From: Gari tellinella
Taxonomy: Eukaryota > Mollusca > Bivalvia > Cardiida > Psammobiidae
Assembly: GCA_922989275.2 (NCBI GenBank)
Contig: OV277871.1
Span: forward strand, 29,956,693 to 30,020,692
Length of the DNA: 64,000 bases
Reading direction: 5' to 3'
Made by a program: the position numbers and the translations under genes. Below, piece after piece: positions 10,201 through 19,566 of the stretch. A model generated the notes under the pieces. That model searched no databases and was not told where the DNA came from. It saw nothing but the letters and a program-made list of their open reading frames with translations. Each line of letters opens with the position of its first letter. Position 1 is the stretch's first letter.

Positions 10201-10630
10201 AAACCAAAGACGTAAAAACTCACGCTGTACACGTAAGTGAATATTGGATTAAGCAAACCACAATGTATTCCCCATTCTCTAATAAATGTATCGTTAAATT
10301 GACCTGATACAGTGGAGAATCTGTTATTCTTTCCCGTTTAAACGCAAACGTACGCAAACGCAAAACACTAAAACGTAGAAAAGAACAACCTTTAGACAAT
10401 TCTGATAATTCATGTTTATCTTGGTGGCAAACAGTTTGGAGCCTGATCAGACATCGGGTTACCCGGCGTCTGATCTGGCTCCAAACTGTTTGCACTGCAA
10501 ATTATAGTTATAGCGTAAACGCGTTTATTGGGAAAGAATAACACATTCTCGACTGTATCATTAATGTTGGATATAACGAAAATTTGGATACAACGAAAGA
10601 AATCAGACATATTCCAGGATTTCGTATAGA
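10201..10630 (+). mobile_element. Family T element interrupted by A
   Basis: Left part ends AAATTGACCTGA before the A insertion; right part continues TTGGATATAACGAAAATTTG and GATTTCGTATA. The 56,213 copy has GACCTGATATAGCGAAATTTGG uninterrupted, so the A insertion point is at its TA. Confidence 0.6.
10310..10555 (-). mobile_element. Family A MITE, full length, inside T
   Basis: 246 bp, TA-flanked, young subfamily. Core GGAGCCTGATCAGACATCGG / CCGGCGTCTGATCTGGCTCC. The right end is CTCGACTG with one change. Confidence 0.94.
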
Positions 10631-10664
10631 AGAACTTCACGACAACCCTTTACTACATAGCCTG

Positions 10665-10745
10665 TTTCTAGTTTTGATGACAGATGACAACTTAGAGCAC
10701 ATTCTGCTTTACTTTCAGCCTGCTTTCAGCTACCCTCTGAAAGAT
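10665..10745. mobile_element. Family E one-armed remnant
   Basis: CACATTCTGCTTTACTTTCA then GCCTGCTTTCAGC is the right arm of the E hairpin; the left arm has been deleted from the apex. Confidence 0.6.
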
Positions 10746-11085
10746 TAAAGCATATAATTGTTATGGATAAAGAAAATATTTCTTATGGCTCACATCCATG
10801 ACTGCATAAATTGGAACTTTATTATTCAACGAAAGAATACATAAGGGGCGTAGGAAAACTTATTTATGGGGCAATGGGCAAAAAGGATTCAAAACAAACA
10901 CGTGGAGTGGGCAGAAAATTACGTAATCAATTATTCAGTTCACGAGGAATAGAATTCCTGTCGTTGACATGAGCTTTTTAAAACTTTGCATAACAAGAAG
11001 GGGGCGATCAGCTTGAATTTGAAGAACTCAATTGTTAAACTTTATACTGCTTTCAAAGCACACATTGACAGGTTTTGCCTATGAA
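10746..11085. other. No recognisable feature
   Basis: Mixed AT-rich sequence without inverted repeats, tandem repeats or a believable reading frame. Confidence 0.4.
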
Positions 11086-11149
11086 ACAGTTTGAATCCTG
11101 ATCAGACGCCGAGTTACTCGGCGTCTGATCAGGATCCAAACTGTTTGGC
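11086..11149. mobile_element. Solitary common hairpin
   Basis: GAATCCTGATCAGACGCCGA / TCGGCGTCTGATCAGGATCC palindrome with no clear element ends nearby. The apex GAGTTACTC differs from the usual GCGTTACGC, and both strands changed together. Confidence 0.75.
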
Positions 11150-11446
11150 CCTCGTTTTTGGATTCGTTACTAAACCTCATACACATACAATTATTGGGAA
11201 AAAAAATTAAGGAAAGTTTTAAAACATGTTATCTCAGCAGGATAGGGATTGAATGTTTTGCTGCCGTTGTAATTGGTTGGCTAGGAGATTATTTAGGTTT
11301 TTGTGGTCGTGATTTGATCAGCTTTCATGTGTTATTTGTGTATATACAGGTCTACGTTCAGCCCACCAGGCTTTCATTGAATTGTCCGGAAATAAACAGC
11401 AACAATTGAATTTATGATTTAGTTCTCAATATGTGCATACATAATA
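11150..11446. other. No recognisable feature
   Basis: An 83-codon frame on the plus strand has no homology I can name; no repeat structure is evident. Confidence 0.35.
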
Positions 11447-11640
11447 AAGATACGTCTTTATTTCCAGTTTAAACGCAAAGAAGCGTATTCACAATGCAAT
11501 AAAACTTAGAAAAGTGTTTTGTTTTTAATCCTGACTAACTATTTTTTAATCTGACTTGTAAACAATTTTGAGCCTGGCAAGACGCCGTGTTACCGAGGGT
11601 CTATTCTGTATCCAAACTGTTTGCAATGAACATTGTTATA
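11447..11640 (-). mobile_element. Family A, decayed
   Basis: GTTTAAACGCAAAGAAGCG, ATGCAATAAAACTTAGAAAAG and core GAGCCTGGCAAGACGCCGTG. Ends lost. Confidence 0.6.
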
Positions 11641-11821
11641 CATGTACAAAAAGTGTACCTACTGTTTGTAAATTAAGGATAACTACATTTGTATACACTT
11701 CACATGTACATGCATGAAGCACTGTGATCTTGATTTACACTGTTTGAATGTATATATATTATATATGTTTATAGTCGGGTAAATGTGAACTCTATATTAT
11801 TAAGAACTCATTGTGACAAAC

Positions 11822-11884
11822 AGTGGGAATGTAGAGACAATGACTTTGGCGTTTAAACGGGAAAGAGTAACGTTTTCTCCACTG
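11822..11884 (+). mobile_element. Family A right end only
   Basis: GCGTTTAAACGGGAAAGAGT then AACGTTTTCTCCACTG. The left portion is only a shred (AACAGTGGGAATG), so this is an internal-deletion relic. Confidence 0.65.
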
Positions 11885-12096
11885 TAACAAAAGGAAAGAG
11901 TTTGTATACTTCAATGGTTATTCGAATGTTGGTTTCCTCTATTCTTAGCTTCTTTACGTTTCACCACGTGTAAACGGTAATAAATGATAACATCTTCTCC
12001 ATTGCACGTAACGGGGTTTATAAAAGACAAGTTTCTATCTGTCCTAATATGATATCGATATTCATTTGATGTCTGATCTGATCATTTTGAAATGTA

Positions 12097-12342
12097 CAGT
12101 GGAGAAAACGTTATTCGTTCCAGTTTCAACGCAAATGTATGTAAAAGCAAAGAGCTAAAACGTAGAAAAGAACAACTTTTGGACAATTCTGATATTTCAT
12201 GTTTATCATGGTGGCAAACACTTTGGAGCCTGATTAGACGCCGGGTTAACCGGCGTCTGATCTGGCTCCAAACTGTTTGCACTGGGAATACTAGTTTTAG
12301 TGTAAACGCGTTTATTGGGAAAGAATAACACATTCTCCACTG
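12097..12342 (-). mobile_element. Family A MITE, full length
   Basis: 246 bp, TA-flanked. Slightly older (GCAAATGTATGTAAAAGC). Core GGAGCCTGATTAGACGCCGG / CCGGCGTCTGATCTGGCTCC. Confidence 0.93.
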
Positions 12343-12387
12343 TATCGCAACGCTGCAAGTCACATCGTTTTTGGCGCGAAAAGGTAA

Positions 12388-12608
12388 AATAGTAGGGAAT
12401 ATGTTATTCTTTCCAGATAGTACAAAGATAAATGTAAAAGCAAAAAAATAAAGAAATTGACAACATTTTGAGAAAGTTGACGTTTTGTTTTAATCCTAGT
12501 GACAAAAAACGACGTCTGATCTGGCTCCAAACAATTTGCAATGGACACAAAGGTTTTCTTTTAAGTATAAACGCGTTTATTGGGAAATAATAGCGACGTC
12601 TCTACAGC
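12388..12608 (-). mobile_element. Family A, decayed, hairpin left arm lost
   Basis: GGGAATATGTTATTCTTTCC at the left, GCGTTTATTGGGAAATAATA at the right. The core is reduced to CGACGTCTGATCTGGCTCCA, with the left arm missing from near the axis. Confidence 0.7.
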
Positions 12609-12615
12609 ATTGTTA

Positions 12616-12861
12616 CAGTGGAGAATCTGTTATTCTTTTCCGTTTAAACGCAAACGTACGCAAACGCAAAGCGCTAAAACGTAGAAAAGAACAACTTTTG
12701 GTCAATTCTGATATTTCATGTTTATCTTGGTGACAAACAGTTTGGAGCCTGATCAGACGCCGGGTAACCCGGCGTCTGATCTGGTTCCAAACTGTTTGCA
12801 TAAGAAATATTAGTTTTAGCGTAAACGCGTTTATTGGGAAAGAATAACGTTTTCTCAACTG
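12616..12861 (-). mobile_element. Family A MITE, full length
   Basis: 246 bp, TA-flanked, young subfamily. Core GGAGCCTGATCAGACGCCGG / CCGGCGTCTGATCTGGTTCC. Confidence 0.95.
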
Positions 12862-13053
12862 TATAAAACAGTGATCAAGTTTAGTTTAATGAATTCAATT
12901 GTTTCAGATTTTTGCCTCTCGTGTAACTGATTGGTTAGTTCACTTAGTGGTTAAAATTAGTTAGTTGTTAGAATTAGAATTTCATTTCTTCATTTGACCT
13001 TTTCTATTGCGATAGACGAGCAGATGGTGAAGTTGATATTCTTTCCAGTTTAA

Positions 13054-13492
13054 CTCTTTCACTGCCAAGATTTTTGTCTTCTTTAACACTTTTACTGCAA
13101 AACTGTCGTCTGCATGTGGTAGTGTTGTCTGCAATATTTTTAATGTCTGCTTTACGGCTGTTTGTACTGAGATAATGTCGATACGAGTGTCAGTACAGTG
13201 GAGAATCTGTTATTCTTTCCCGTTTAAACGCAAACGTACGCAAACGCAAAGCACTAAAACGTAGAAAAGAACACCTTTTGGACAATTCTGATAATTCTTG
13301 TATATCTTGGTGGCAAACAGTTTGGAGCCTGATCAGACGCCGGGTTACCCGGCGTCTGATCTGGCTCCAACCTGTTTGCACGGCAAATAATAGTTTTAGC
13401 GTAAACGCGTTTATTGGGAAAGAATAACAGATTCTCCACTGTACAATGTAACTGTTTGCAAGGTCGCCTTGTGGCGACGCTGCCAGTGAAGG
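13054..13492 (+). mobile_element. R/B-type MITE interrupted by A
   Basis: TTAA-flanked host: CTCTTTCACTGCCAAG left end, GCCAGTGAAGGG right end, CGTCTGCATGTGGTAGTGTTG internal. The A copy occupies the place of the host hairpin. The bases left of the host (GAAGTTGATATTCTTTCCAG) look like an older A left end. Confidence 0.7.
13196..13441 (-). mobile_element. Family A MITE, full length, inside R/B
   Basis: 246 bp, TA-flanked, young subfamily. Core GGAGCCTGATCAGACGCCGG / CCGGCGTCTGATCTGGCTCC. Confidence 0.95.
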
Positions 13493-13656
13493 GTTAATCG
13501 ATATAGAATTCAAATGCCATGAAAAGATCTACAATGTATAAATATTTTATTTATTTTTTTAAAAAAGGGGGATATTTTTTAAACAGAATGGTAAAACAGT
13601 TTGGTGTCAGATGGCTGATTATCCGGCATCCGATATTGCTGTTTGCAGTGGACATA

Positions 13657-13905
13657 CAGTGGAGAAAACGTTATTCTTTCCCGTTTAAACGCAAACGAAA
13701 CGCAAACACAATACACTAAACTGTAGAAAATAACAACTTTTTGACATTTCTGAATATTGATTTTAAGCTCAGTGGCAAACAGTTTGGAGTCTGATCAGAC
13801 GCCGGTAACCCGACCTCTGATCTGGCTCCAAACTGTTTGCATTTGAAATAACAAATTTAGCGTAAACGCATTTATTGGGAAAGAATAACGTTTTTTTTCT
13901 CCACT
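13657..13905 (-). mobile_element. Family A MITE, older full copy
   Basis: TA-flanked, 249 bp because of a T-run expansion near the right end. Older body (GCAAACGAAACGCAAACAC). A decayed half-core lies just left at 13,595-13,650, and a right-end shred just right at 13,907-13,945. Confidence 0.9.
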
Positions 13906-14063
13906 GTAATTTTAGCATTAATGTGTTTATTGGGATAGTTAAACGTCAACATCAAGCAGGAAGTAACACATCAATACCAAGAGACGAGTATACTCGTCTT
14001 GTACGAGCGTATAACGTGTACATGTACTTATGAAAACTACTCTTGTCTGATATGCAAACAGTG

Positions 14064-14509
14064 TACGTAGACCATTCCCAATGAATCAAATATCATGAGA
14101 ATAAAGCCGCTTGTGCTTCACCCATGCGGCGTCTGATCAGAGTCAGCATTGTTTGCCTATGTCCCATACATGGTATCGTGGGCATAAATAGGTTAGACAA
14201 GTATATTCCACAGTACGTAGACCATTCCCAATGAATCAAATATGAGAATAAAGCCACTTGTGCTTCACCCATTTACGCCCAGTGGATTCGTCCATTTTTT
14301 ATATATTGGATTAGTTCATATTTATCAAAGGGATGCCTGGTCTAAATTTTAATTTTCGTTTCCTTTTATATTAAAATTCCTATAAGCAAACAATGTAGAA
14401 TCTGATCAGACGCCGCATAATGCGGCGTCTGATCAGAGTCAACATTGTTTGCCTATGTCCCATACATGGTATCGTGGGCATAAATAGGTTAGACAAGTAT
14501 ATTCCACAG
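14064..14509 (+). repeat. Tandem segmental duplication, first copy deleted
   Basis: Copy 2 (14,214-14,509, 296 bp) starts TACGTAGACCATTCCCAATG and ends AGTATATTCCACAG. Copy 1 (14,064-14,213, 150 bp) has the same ends but lacks 146 bp between CACCCA and TGCGGCGTCTG. The right breakpoint is the axis of the C hairpin. Confidence 0.88.
14268..14488 (-). mobile_element. Family C MITE in duplication copy 2
   Basis: CCCATTTACGCCCAGTGGAT left end; right end ATCGTGGGCATAAATAGGTT. Hairpin GAATCTGATCAGACGCCGCA / TGCGGCGTCTGATCAGAGTC. Confidence 0.85.
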
Positions 14510-14590
14510 CAAACCAGATAGGAACCTGATTTGACGGCGGATATTCCGGCATCTGATAAGGTTCCAAACTGTTTGTCACTGAGAATAATA
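14510..14590. mobile_element. A-like hairpin remnant
   Basis: GGAACCTGATTTGACGGCGG / CCGGCATCTGATAAGGTTCC palindrome with TTTGTCACTGAGAATAATA right of it; element ends absent. Confidence 0.55.
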
Positions 14591-14659
14591 TAGACTGTCA
14601 CTTAATACTCTTTTCTATCTATATACATTTTGTTGCACTGCAATTGCGCCTAGTTTCGT

Positions 14660-14889
14660 TGAACACTACCACGTGAGAGGTTTACCCCTTCACCGTTTCC
14701 TTATTATCTGCGTCAATTGTTGCTGTCTGCAATGTCGTTTCAAAGTTAAACACTAAGGTAGTGTGACTGAAGAAATATCAAAACGAGAGTCAAACAGTTT
14801 ATATCCTGATCAGACGCCGCGTTACGCGGCGTCTGAACAGGATTAAACTGTTAACAGCCCCGCTTTAGGCGTCATTGAGAGTGAAAGGG
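14660..14889 (+). mobile_element. Family R MITE
   Basis: TACCCCTTCACCGTTTCC, TTGCTGTCTGCAATGTCG, hairpin ATATCCTGATCAGACGCCGC / GCGGCGTCTGAACAGGATTA, right end GTCATTGAGAGTGAAAGGGTTAA. GGGAAAGAATACCG...CTACAG to its right is an A end. Confidence 0.8.
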
Positions 14890-14939
14890 TTAATCGGGAA
14901 AGAATACCGTTTTTTCCGCTACAGTTAATGATCTCATTA

Positions 14940-15155
14940 AAACCAAATAAAGTGAACCCGTCAATTAGGTATACTTAAAAAAATGTTGATTGAATTTTAA
15001 AGGACAGGTGGCAATTTAAAACAAAATGATAGAACAACAGAAACCTCCTGCAAGATCTTTCTGTTTGACTTTCTCTTTTTTGTTTACTTTACTTTAAGCA
15101 ACCACCTGCCTTAAGCACAAAATGATTGACAGAATTTAGTGGTCTTTATACAATA
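14940..15155. mobile_element. Family F-like, decayed
   Basis: GGACAGGTGGCAATTTAAAA ... CAACAGAAACCTCCTGCAAG ATCTTTCTGTTTGAC and TAAGCAACCACCTGCCTTAA keep the F palindrome; terminal repeats are too decayed to place. Confidence 0.5.
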
Positions 15156-15509
15156 ATATTCATCATGAAAATATGACATTTCCACCAACGGACTAGAATA
15201 TTGAAAACGTCATTGTTTTAGGCTAAGCCTTCCCATACGATCACTAATACAGAAAGTCTCTTTTTTCCAACTGTGCCTATTAAATGTCTGATTAAGTTAG
15301 TTCCATTTGGTTAGTTCGGTCGTCCTGAAATTACGCCGGGTCACTTGAAATATCACCAGCAAATATATAGTTGTTTGTGGCGGAGCAAATTAAATTTGTG
15401 TCGGACATACTGTTTTAAAACATCACACATCACTAATGACGTCTCAACCGATGGGTATTTAGCCGGCTTACAGTCGAGACAACTTTCTTTACAATGTTGT
15501 CATGATAAC

Positions 15510-15625
15510 AATAAACACATTTTGTCCTATGCAAACAGTTTGGAGCTTGATCACACGCCGGGTAACCCGCCGTCTGAACAGGCTCTAAAATGTTTGCACC
15601 TCAGACTAAAACACAGAAAAAATAA
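15510..15625 (+). mobile_element. Family A core fragment
   Basis: ATGCAAACAGTTTGGAGCTT, GATCACACGCCGGGTAACCC and CAGGCTCTAAAATGTTTGC; outer thirds missing. Confidence 0.6.
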
Positions 15626-15749
15626 ATCACTCCTATAGTATAGATTCATATACCTTCTTACGTCCATTATTTAACAGACTTAAAACTAAAAAGATATTGT
15701 TTTGTGAATGGACGACAGGCGTCTTTAGCAACAAAAACATGTTAGTTAA

Positions 15750-15926
15750 CCCCATCACTGCCATGACGGCATTAATTTTAAATAATTTTCGTCTGCTTTT
15801 ACTCTCAAATTAAATATCTAGTTATTTTGATTTATGAGATATTGAAATGAGTGTAAAACAGTTTGTATCCTGATCAGACGCCGCGTTTCAAATAACTAGT
15901 GTTGTCGGGGTAAGGCAGTGAAGGGG
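15750..15926 (-). mobile_element. Family B MITE with half hairpin
   Basis: TTAA-flanked. The hairpin left arm TATCCTGATCAGACGCCGCG stops at 15,885, exactly at the palindrome axis, and joins TTTCAAATAACTAG; the whole right arm is gone. Confidence 0.85.
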
Positions 15927-15957
15927 TTAAGGACAAGGGTTTCTGTTACATGTAGTA

Positions 15958-16060
15958 CAGTGGAAAATGTGTTATTCTTTCCCAATAAACCCGGCGTTTT
16001 AGTGCTTTGCGTTTGCGTACGTTTGCGTTTAAACGGGAAAGAATAACAGATTCTCCACTG
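15958..16060 (+). mobile_element. Family A internal-deletion derivative, 103 bp
   Basis: Both terminal repeats intact with TA flanks. Between CCCAATAAAC and TTTTAGTGCTTTGCGTTTGC only CCGGCG remains of about 150 bp, including the hairpin. Confidence 0.88.
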
Positions 16061-16082
16061 TAATGCATTTCGAAGTTAAATA

Positions 16083-16160
16083 ATTATCTCGGTCGGGATT
16101 CGAACCTGCGCAGAAAAGGCAAAACCAGAAGAAAAAAATACTCTAACCTATCATTTGATC
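16083..16160 (-). other. tRNA-like fragment
   Basis: On the minus strand GCAGGTTCGAATCCCGACCG contains an exact pol III B box (GGTTCGAATCC), preceded about 50 bases earlier by GATAGGTTAGAGTA, a weak A-box region. No cloverleaf closes. A decayed tRNA or tRNA-derived SINE head are both possible. Confidence 0.3.
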
Positions 16161-16328
16161 GGGCAAAAACTGACGTCATGGCAGTGAATGGTTACACAGA
16201 CGACACGAAGGTAGTGAATTGATAACAGAAGTCTAACGTTACAGGAAATATGGAAATGACATAGCGCTTTTGTGAACTCAATTAAACAACAAATATCTTT
16301 GTAGTTAAAATATCGATGGGTTTAAGTT

Positions 16329-16482
16329 TTATCCCTCCACTCATCTCGAGAACAACTATATTTGCAAACAGTTTGAATCCAGATCAGATGCCGCCTAACA
16401 CGGCACCTCCAAATTAAATTTGATATATAACAGCAGACGACAATAGTTTAAAATTGATAACATCATGACAGTGAAGGGGTTA
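16329..16482 (+). mobile_element. Family B MITE, damaged hairpin
   Basis: ATCCCTCCACTCATCTCGAG, core GAATCCAGATCAGATGCCGC then a right arm cut to ACACGGCACC, and right end ATCATGACAGTGAAGGGGTTAA. Confidence 0.7.
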
Positions 16483-16528
16483 ATAACTTTCAGATGGTGG
16501 TTTTTTCAGACAAAAACAGTAAAGCGTA

Positions 16529-16774
16529 CAGTGGAGAATCTGTTATTCTTTCCCGTTTAAACGCAAACGTACGCAAACGCAAAACACTAAAACGTAGAAA
16601 AGTACAACTTTTGGACAATTCTGATAATTCATGTTTATCTTGGTGGCAAACAGTTTGGAGCCTGATCAGACGCCGGGTTACCCGGCGTCTGATCTGGCTC
16701 CAAACTGTTTGCATTGGAAATAATAGTTTTAGCGTAAACGCGTTTATAGGGAAAGAATAACGTTTTCTCCACTG
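16529..16774 (-). mobile_element. Family A MITE, full length
   Basis: 246 bp, TA-flanked, young subfamily. Core GGAGCCTGATCAGACGCCGG / CCGGCGTCTGATCTGGCTCC. Confidence 0.95.
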
Positions 16775-16922
16775 TAATAAATACAACAGTCTGCAGTAAT
16801 GCCGTCTTCTTTGATATTTTCATCAGCAAGCTTCGATGTTTTAAGATTTCTTGATTTTAAATTGCAGAAATTCTGAAGATCATTGCAGTATCAAACAGTT
16901 TTGACAAAGATCTGACGCCGCC

Positions 16923-17325
16923 TACATGTAAAAATCAATTTGAGAACAATATGAAACAAAATATATTTAAGGCACATTTGTCATGGTAATTAAGAGGTTA
17001 CAGTGGAGAATCTGTTATTCTTTCCCAATAAACGCGTTTACGCTAAAACTATTATTTCCAGTGCAAACAGTTTGGAGCCAGATCAGACGCCGGGTAACCC
17101 GGCGTCTGATCAGGCTCCAAACTGTTTGCTACCAAGATATATATATGAATTATCAGAATTGTCAAAAGTTGTACTTTTCTACGTTTTAGTGTTTTGCGTT
17201 TGCGTACGTTTGCGTTTAAACGGGAAAGAATAACAGATTCTCCACTGTACATGTAATAATCAATTTGAGAACAATATGAAACAATATATATTTAAGGCAC
17301 ATTTGTCATGGTAATTAAGAGGTTA
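16923..17325 (+). repeat. 78-bp direct repeats bracketing an A element
   Basis: 16,923-17,000 and 17,248-17,325 are identical at 76 of 78 positions (TACATGTAA.AATCAATTTG ... AATTAAGAGGTTA). The A copy lies exactly between them. Confidence 0.9.
17001..17247 (+). mobile_element. Family A MITE, full length
   Basis: TA on both sides, young subfamily. Core GGAGCCAGATCAGACGCCGG / CCGGCGTCTGATCAGGCTCC. One extra base in an ATATATAT run gives 247 bp. Confidence 0.95.
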
Positions 17326-17645
17326 TAAGCTATATAAGCGCGACGTGGCAAGCATTTGTTAACAGTTTAGACTTCAAAAAGACGCCGAGTAACTATACTA
17401 ATTTGACATTCGTTTTGATAACCAATATTTTAACAAAACGTCAAATACTCTTCTCGTACATTTGGCTACAAAGCTTGATTTCAATTTAACCGTAAAGGAT
17501 GACGTCTTCATTACTTTGTCAACTTAATTTGAATTCTATTTGATTAATTAGTGTTCATTATTTGAAACAAGCTGTGTGGGGGTGGTAAAAAAGTGTCTGC
17601 GATCGCCTTTTCATTGGTAATTGCAAACAGTTTGGACCAAGATAT

Positions 17646-17750
17646 CTGGGTCCAAGGTTATAAAGCTTTTAAATAGAGTCTAAATTCGTTCCCAAGCATG
17701 CTTGGAAACACACTCAGACTCAACTAAAACGCTTTATACTCGGAGCTAGG
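17646..17750. mobile_element. Family I foldback remnant
   Basis: TGGGTCCAAGGTTATAAAGC then AGTCTAAATTCGTTCCCAAG and a decayed complement (ACTCAGACTCAACTAAAACGC). Better copies are at 42,665, 49,997 and 50,468. Confidence 0.55.
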
Positions 17751-17835
17751 CAATCCACCGTGTATTGTTAGGGGCAACACATTTTGAATCTTAAATATAG
17801 ATCTACGTGAGCTTCGAGAACACGGGCTAGCATGC

Positions 17836-18290
17836 ATGGGAGATGACGTTATTATTTTCCGACAAACGCGTTTATGTCCACAAAATGTCCATCGTAAACA
17901 GCTTGTAACATATACAGTGGAGAAAAACGTTAATCTTCCCTGTTTAAACGCAAGCGAAACGCAAACGCAGTGCATTTAAATGGGTAAAACGACAATTTTG
18001 ACGACTCCTTTTAGACTGAGTGGCAAACAGTTTCAAGCCTGATCAGACGCCGGGTTACCCGGCGTCTGCTCTAGCTCCAAACTGTTTGCAATGGAAATAA
18101 AAGTTTTAGCATAAACGCATGTATTGGGAAAGAATAACGTTTTCTCCACTGTAAGACGCTGTATGAACCGGTGTCTGACCAGGCTCAAAACTGTTTGCCA
18201 CGCAGAAAGAAGTAAATAAAAATAAATGTTTACAATAAAAAATGTATTTCTACATTTCTTTGAATCGCATTTGCATTTCGTTCGTGTTTG
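17836..18290 (+). mobile_element. Old family A copy split at its hairpin by a younger A
   Basis: Left half GACGTTATTATTTTCCGACA ... GTAAACAGCTTGTAACA; right half resumes AGACGCTGTATGAACCGGTG TCTGACCAGGCTC and AATGTATTTCTACATTTC. Its right end is then cut by a third A at 18,293. Confidence 0.75.
17915..18151 (-). mobile_element. Family A MITE inside an older A
   Basis: 237 bp, TA-flanked. Older body (AGCGAAACGCAAACGCAGTG). Core AAGCCTGATCAGACGCCGGG / CCCGGCGTCTGCTCTAGCTC. Confidence 0.92.
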
Positions 18291-18292
18291 TA

Positions 18293-18538
18293 CAGTGGAG
18301 AATCTGTTATTCTTTCCAAATAAACGCGTTTACGATAAAACTATTATTTGCAGTGAAAACAGTTTGGAGCCAGATCAGACACCGGGTAACCCGGCGTCTG
18401 ATCAGGCTCCAAACTGTTTGCCACCATGATAAACATGAAATATCAGAATTGTCCAAAAGTTGTTCTTTTCTACGTTTTAGTGCTTTGCGTTTGCGTACGT
18501 TTGCGTTTAAACGGGGAAGAATAACACATTCTCCACTG
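18293..18538 (+). mobile_element. Family A MITE, full length
   Basis: 246 bp, TA-flanked, young subfamily. Core GGAGCCAGATCAGACACCGG / CCGGCGTCTGATCAGGCTCC. Confidence 0.95.
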
Positions 18539-18732
18539 TATATATAAAAAAGGTTATATTCTTCGTTGTAAAAAGACGGTTGTCTGGCCATGGTTAAAAG
18601 AAAGTTGCCTGACCATATGCGAACTTTCTGTTTTACTTTCATCCCGCTTTAAGGTGTGTATCAACACCCCAACATTAATACGCATTCCTGAAAATGTTCG
18701 TAATCAGGTGACCCTATTCATTTCCATTAAGG

Positions 18733-18851
18733 TAGTGCGTACGTGATGAGATCGGGCATGGTTCGGTACCGTCCGCCAAATGACGTGAAGGTTCGATCGC
18801 TTTTCATTCAGTACCGATTGTCTCGGTCTCATTACGCATGTACTACATGTA
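18733..18851. repeat. Imperfect palindrome
   Basis: TAGTGCGTACGTGATGAGAT, CGGGCATGGTTCGGTACC on the left pair with GGTCTCATTACGCATGTACTA and GTACCGATTG on the right. No terminal repeats are clear; a foldback element of unknown family is possible. Confidence 0.55.
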
Positions 18852-18856
18852 CCTGA

Positions 18857-19330
18857 ACCCTTTCGGTGCCAAAAATCGTGAGGTTTTTACCCCTTTACCG
18901 CTATATTGACGTCTGTTTCAATATTGTGGTTGCAAGATCATTTCAAAGTTAGATTTAAGGTACAGTGGAGAAAACGTTATTCTTTCCCGTTTAAACGCAA
19001 ACGTACGCAAACGCAAAACACTAAAACGTAGAAAATAACAACTTATGGACAATTCTGATAATTCTTGTTTATCTTGGTGGCAAACAGTTTGGAACCTGAT
19101 CAGACGCCGGGTTACCCGGCGTCTGATCTGGCTCCAAACTGTTTGCACTGCAAATAATAGTTTTATCGTAAACGCGTTTATTGGGAAAGAATAACAGATT
19201 CTCCACTGTACCAGAAATATTGATATTAGTGTCAAACGGTTTGTATCTTGCTCAGACATCGCTTAACGCGGCGTATGATCTGGATCCAAACTTTTTGCAA
19301 AGTCGACTTTATGCGACTTAGCCGAAAGGG
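18857..19330 (+). mobile_element. Family R MITE interrupted by A
   Basis: Left: ACCCTTTCGGTGCCAAAAAT and TTTCAAAGTTAGATTTAAGG. Right: GAGTGTCAAACGG-like, a decayed hairpin (CTTGCTCAGACATCGC / GCGGCGTATGATCTGGATCC) and GCCGAAAGGGTTAG. Confidence 0.8.
18963..19208 (-). mobile_element. Family A MITE, full length, inside R
   Basis: 246 bp, TA-flanked, young subfamily. Core GGAACCTGATCAGACGCCGG / CCGGCGTCTGATCTGGCTCC. It interrupts R between AGATTTAAGG and CCAGAAATATTG. Confidence 0.95.
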
Positions 19331-19555
19331 TTAGAATACATTTAAACCCGTAACGTTTTCCTTACAAAAATGCCCTGTAAGGCTTCTTAGATGTTCAGAT
19401 AAATATCCTGCTTTAACTTGTGACGCGTCAAATATTCTTTTGATAAATAGTAAATTCCTTTCAAGTTGATAAATTATTTCCGAGTTTGTCTCACCAACAA
19501 TAAAACTTGTACTGAATTCCATGTCAGTAAATAAGCACTCCTATCTCTGTTCACG
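19331..19555 (-). pseudogene. Unrecognised coding relic, copy 3
   Basis: Minus strand. A 63-codon frame ends at 19,331. The region reads CLFTDMEFSTSFIVGETN, then SEIIYQLERNLLFIKRIFDA and LSEHLRSLTGHFCKENV. CLFTD..(gap)..F.(I)VGETN lines up with CFLTDV...FFFIGETN at 60,335, with about nine residues missing. An in-frame stop lies just upstream (REQR*ECLFTD). It extends further in the C-terminal direction than copy 2. Family unknown. Confidence 0.42.
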
Positions 19556-19566
19556 ACATATTATGT

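Noticed and set aside
11158..11409. 83-codon frame as a membrane protein gene.
   Set aside because: No conservation, domain, splice or promoter evidence; length is within chance for AT-rich DNA.
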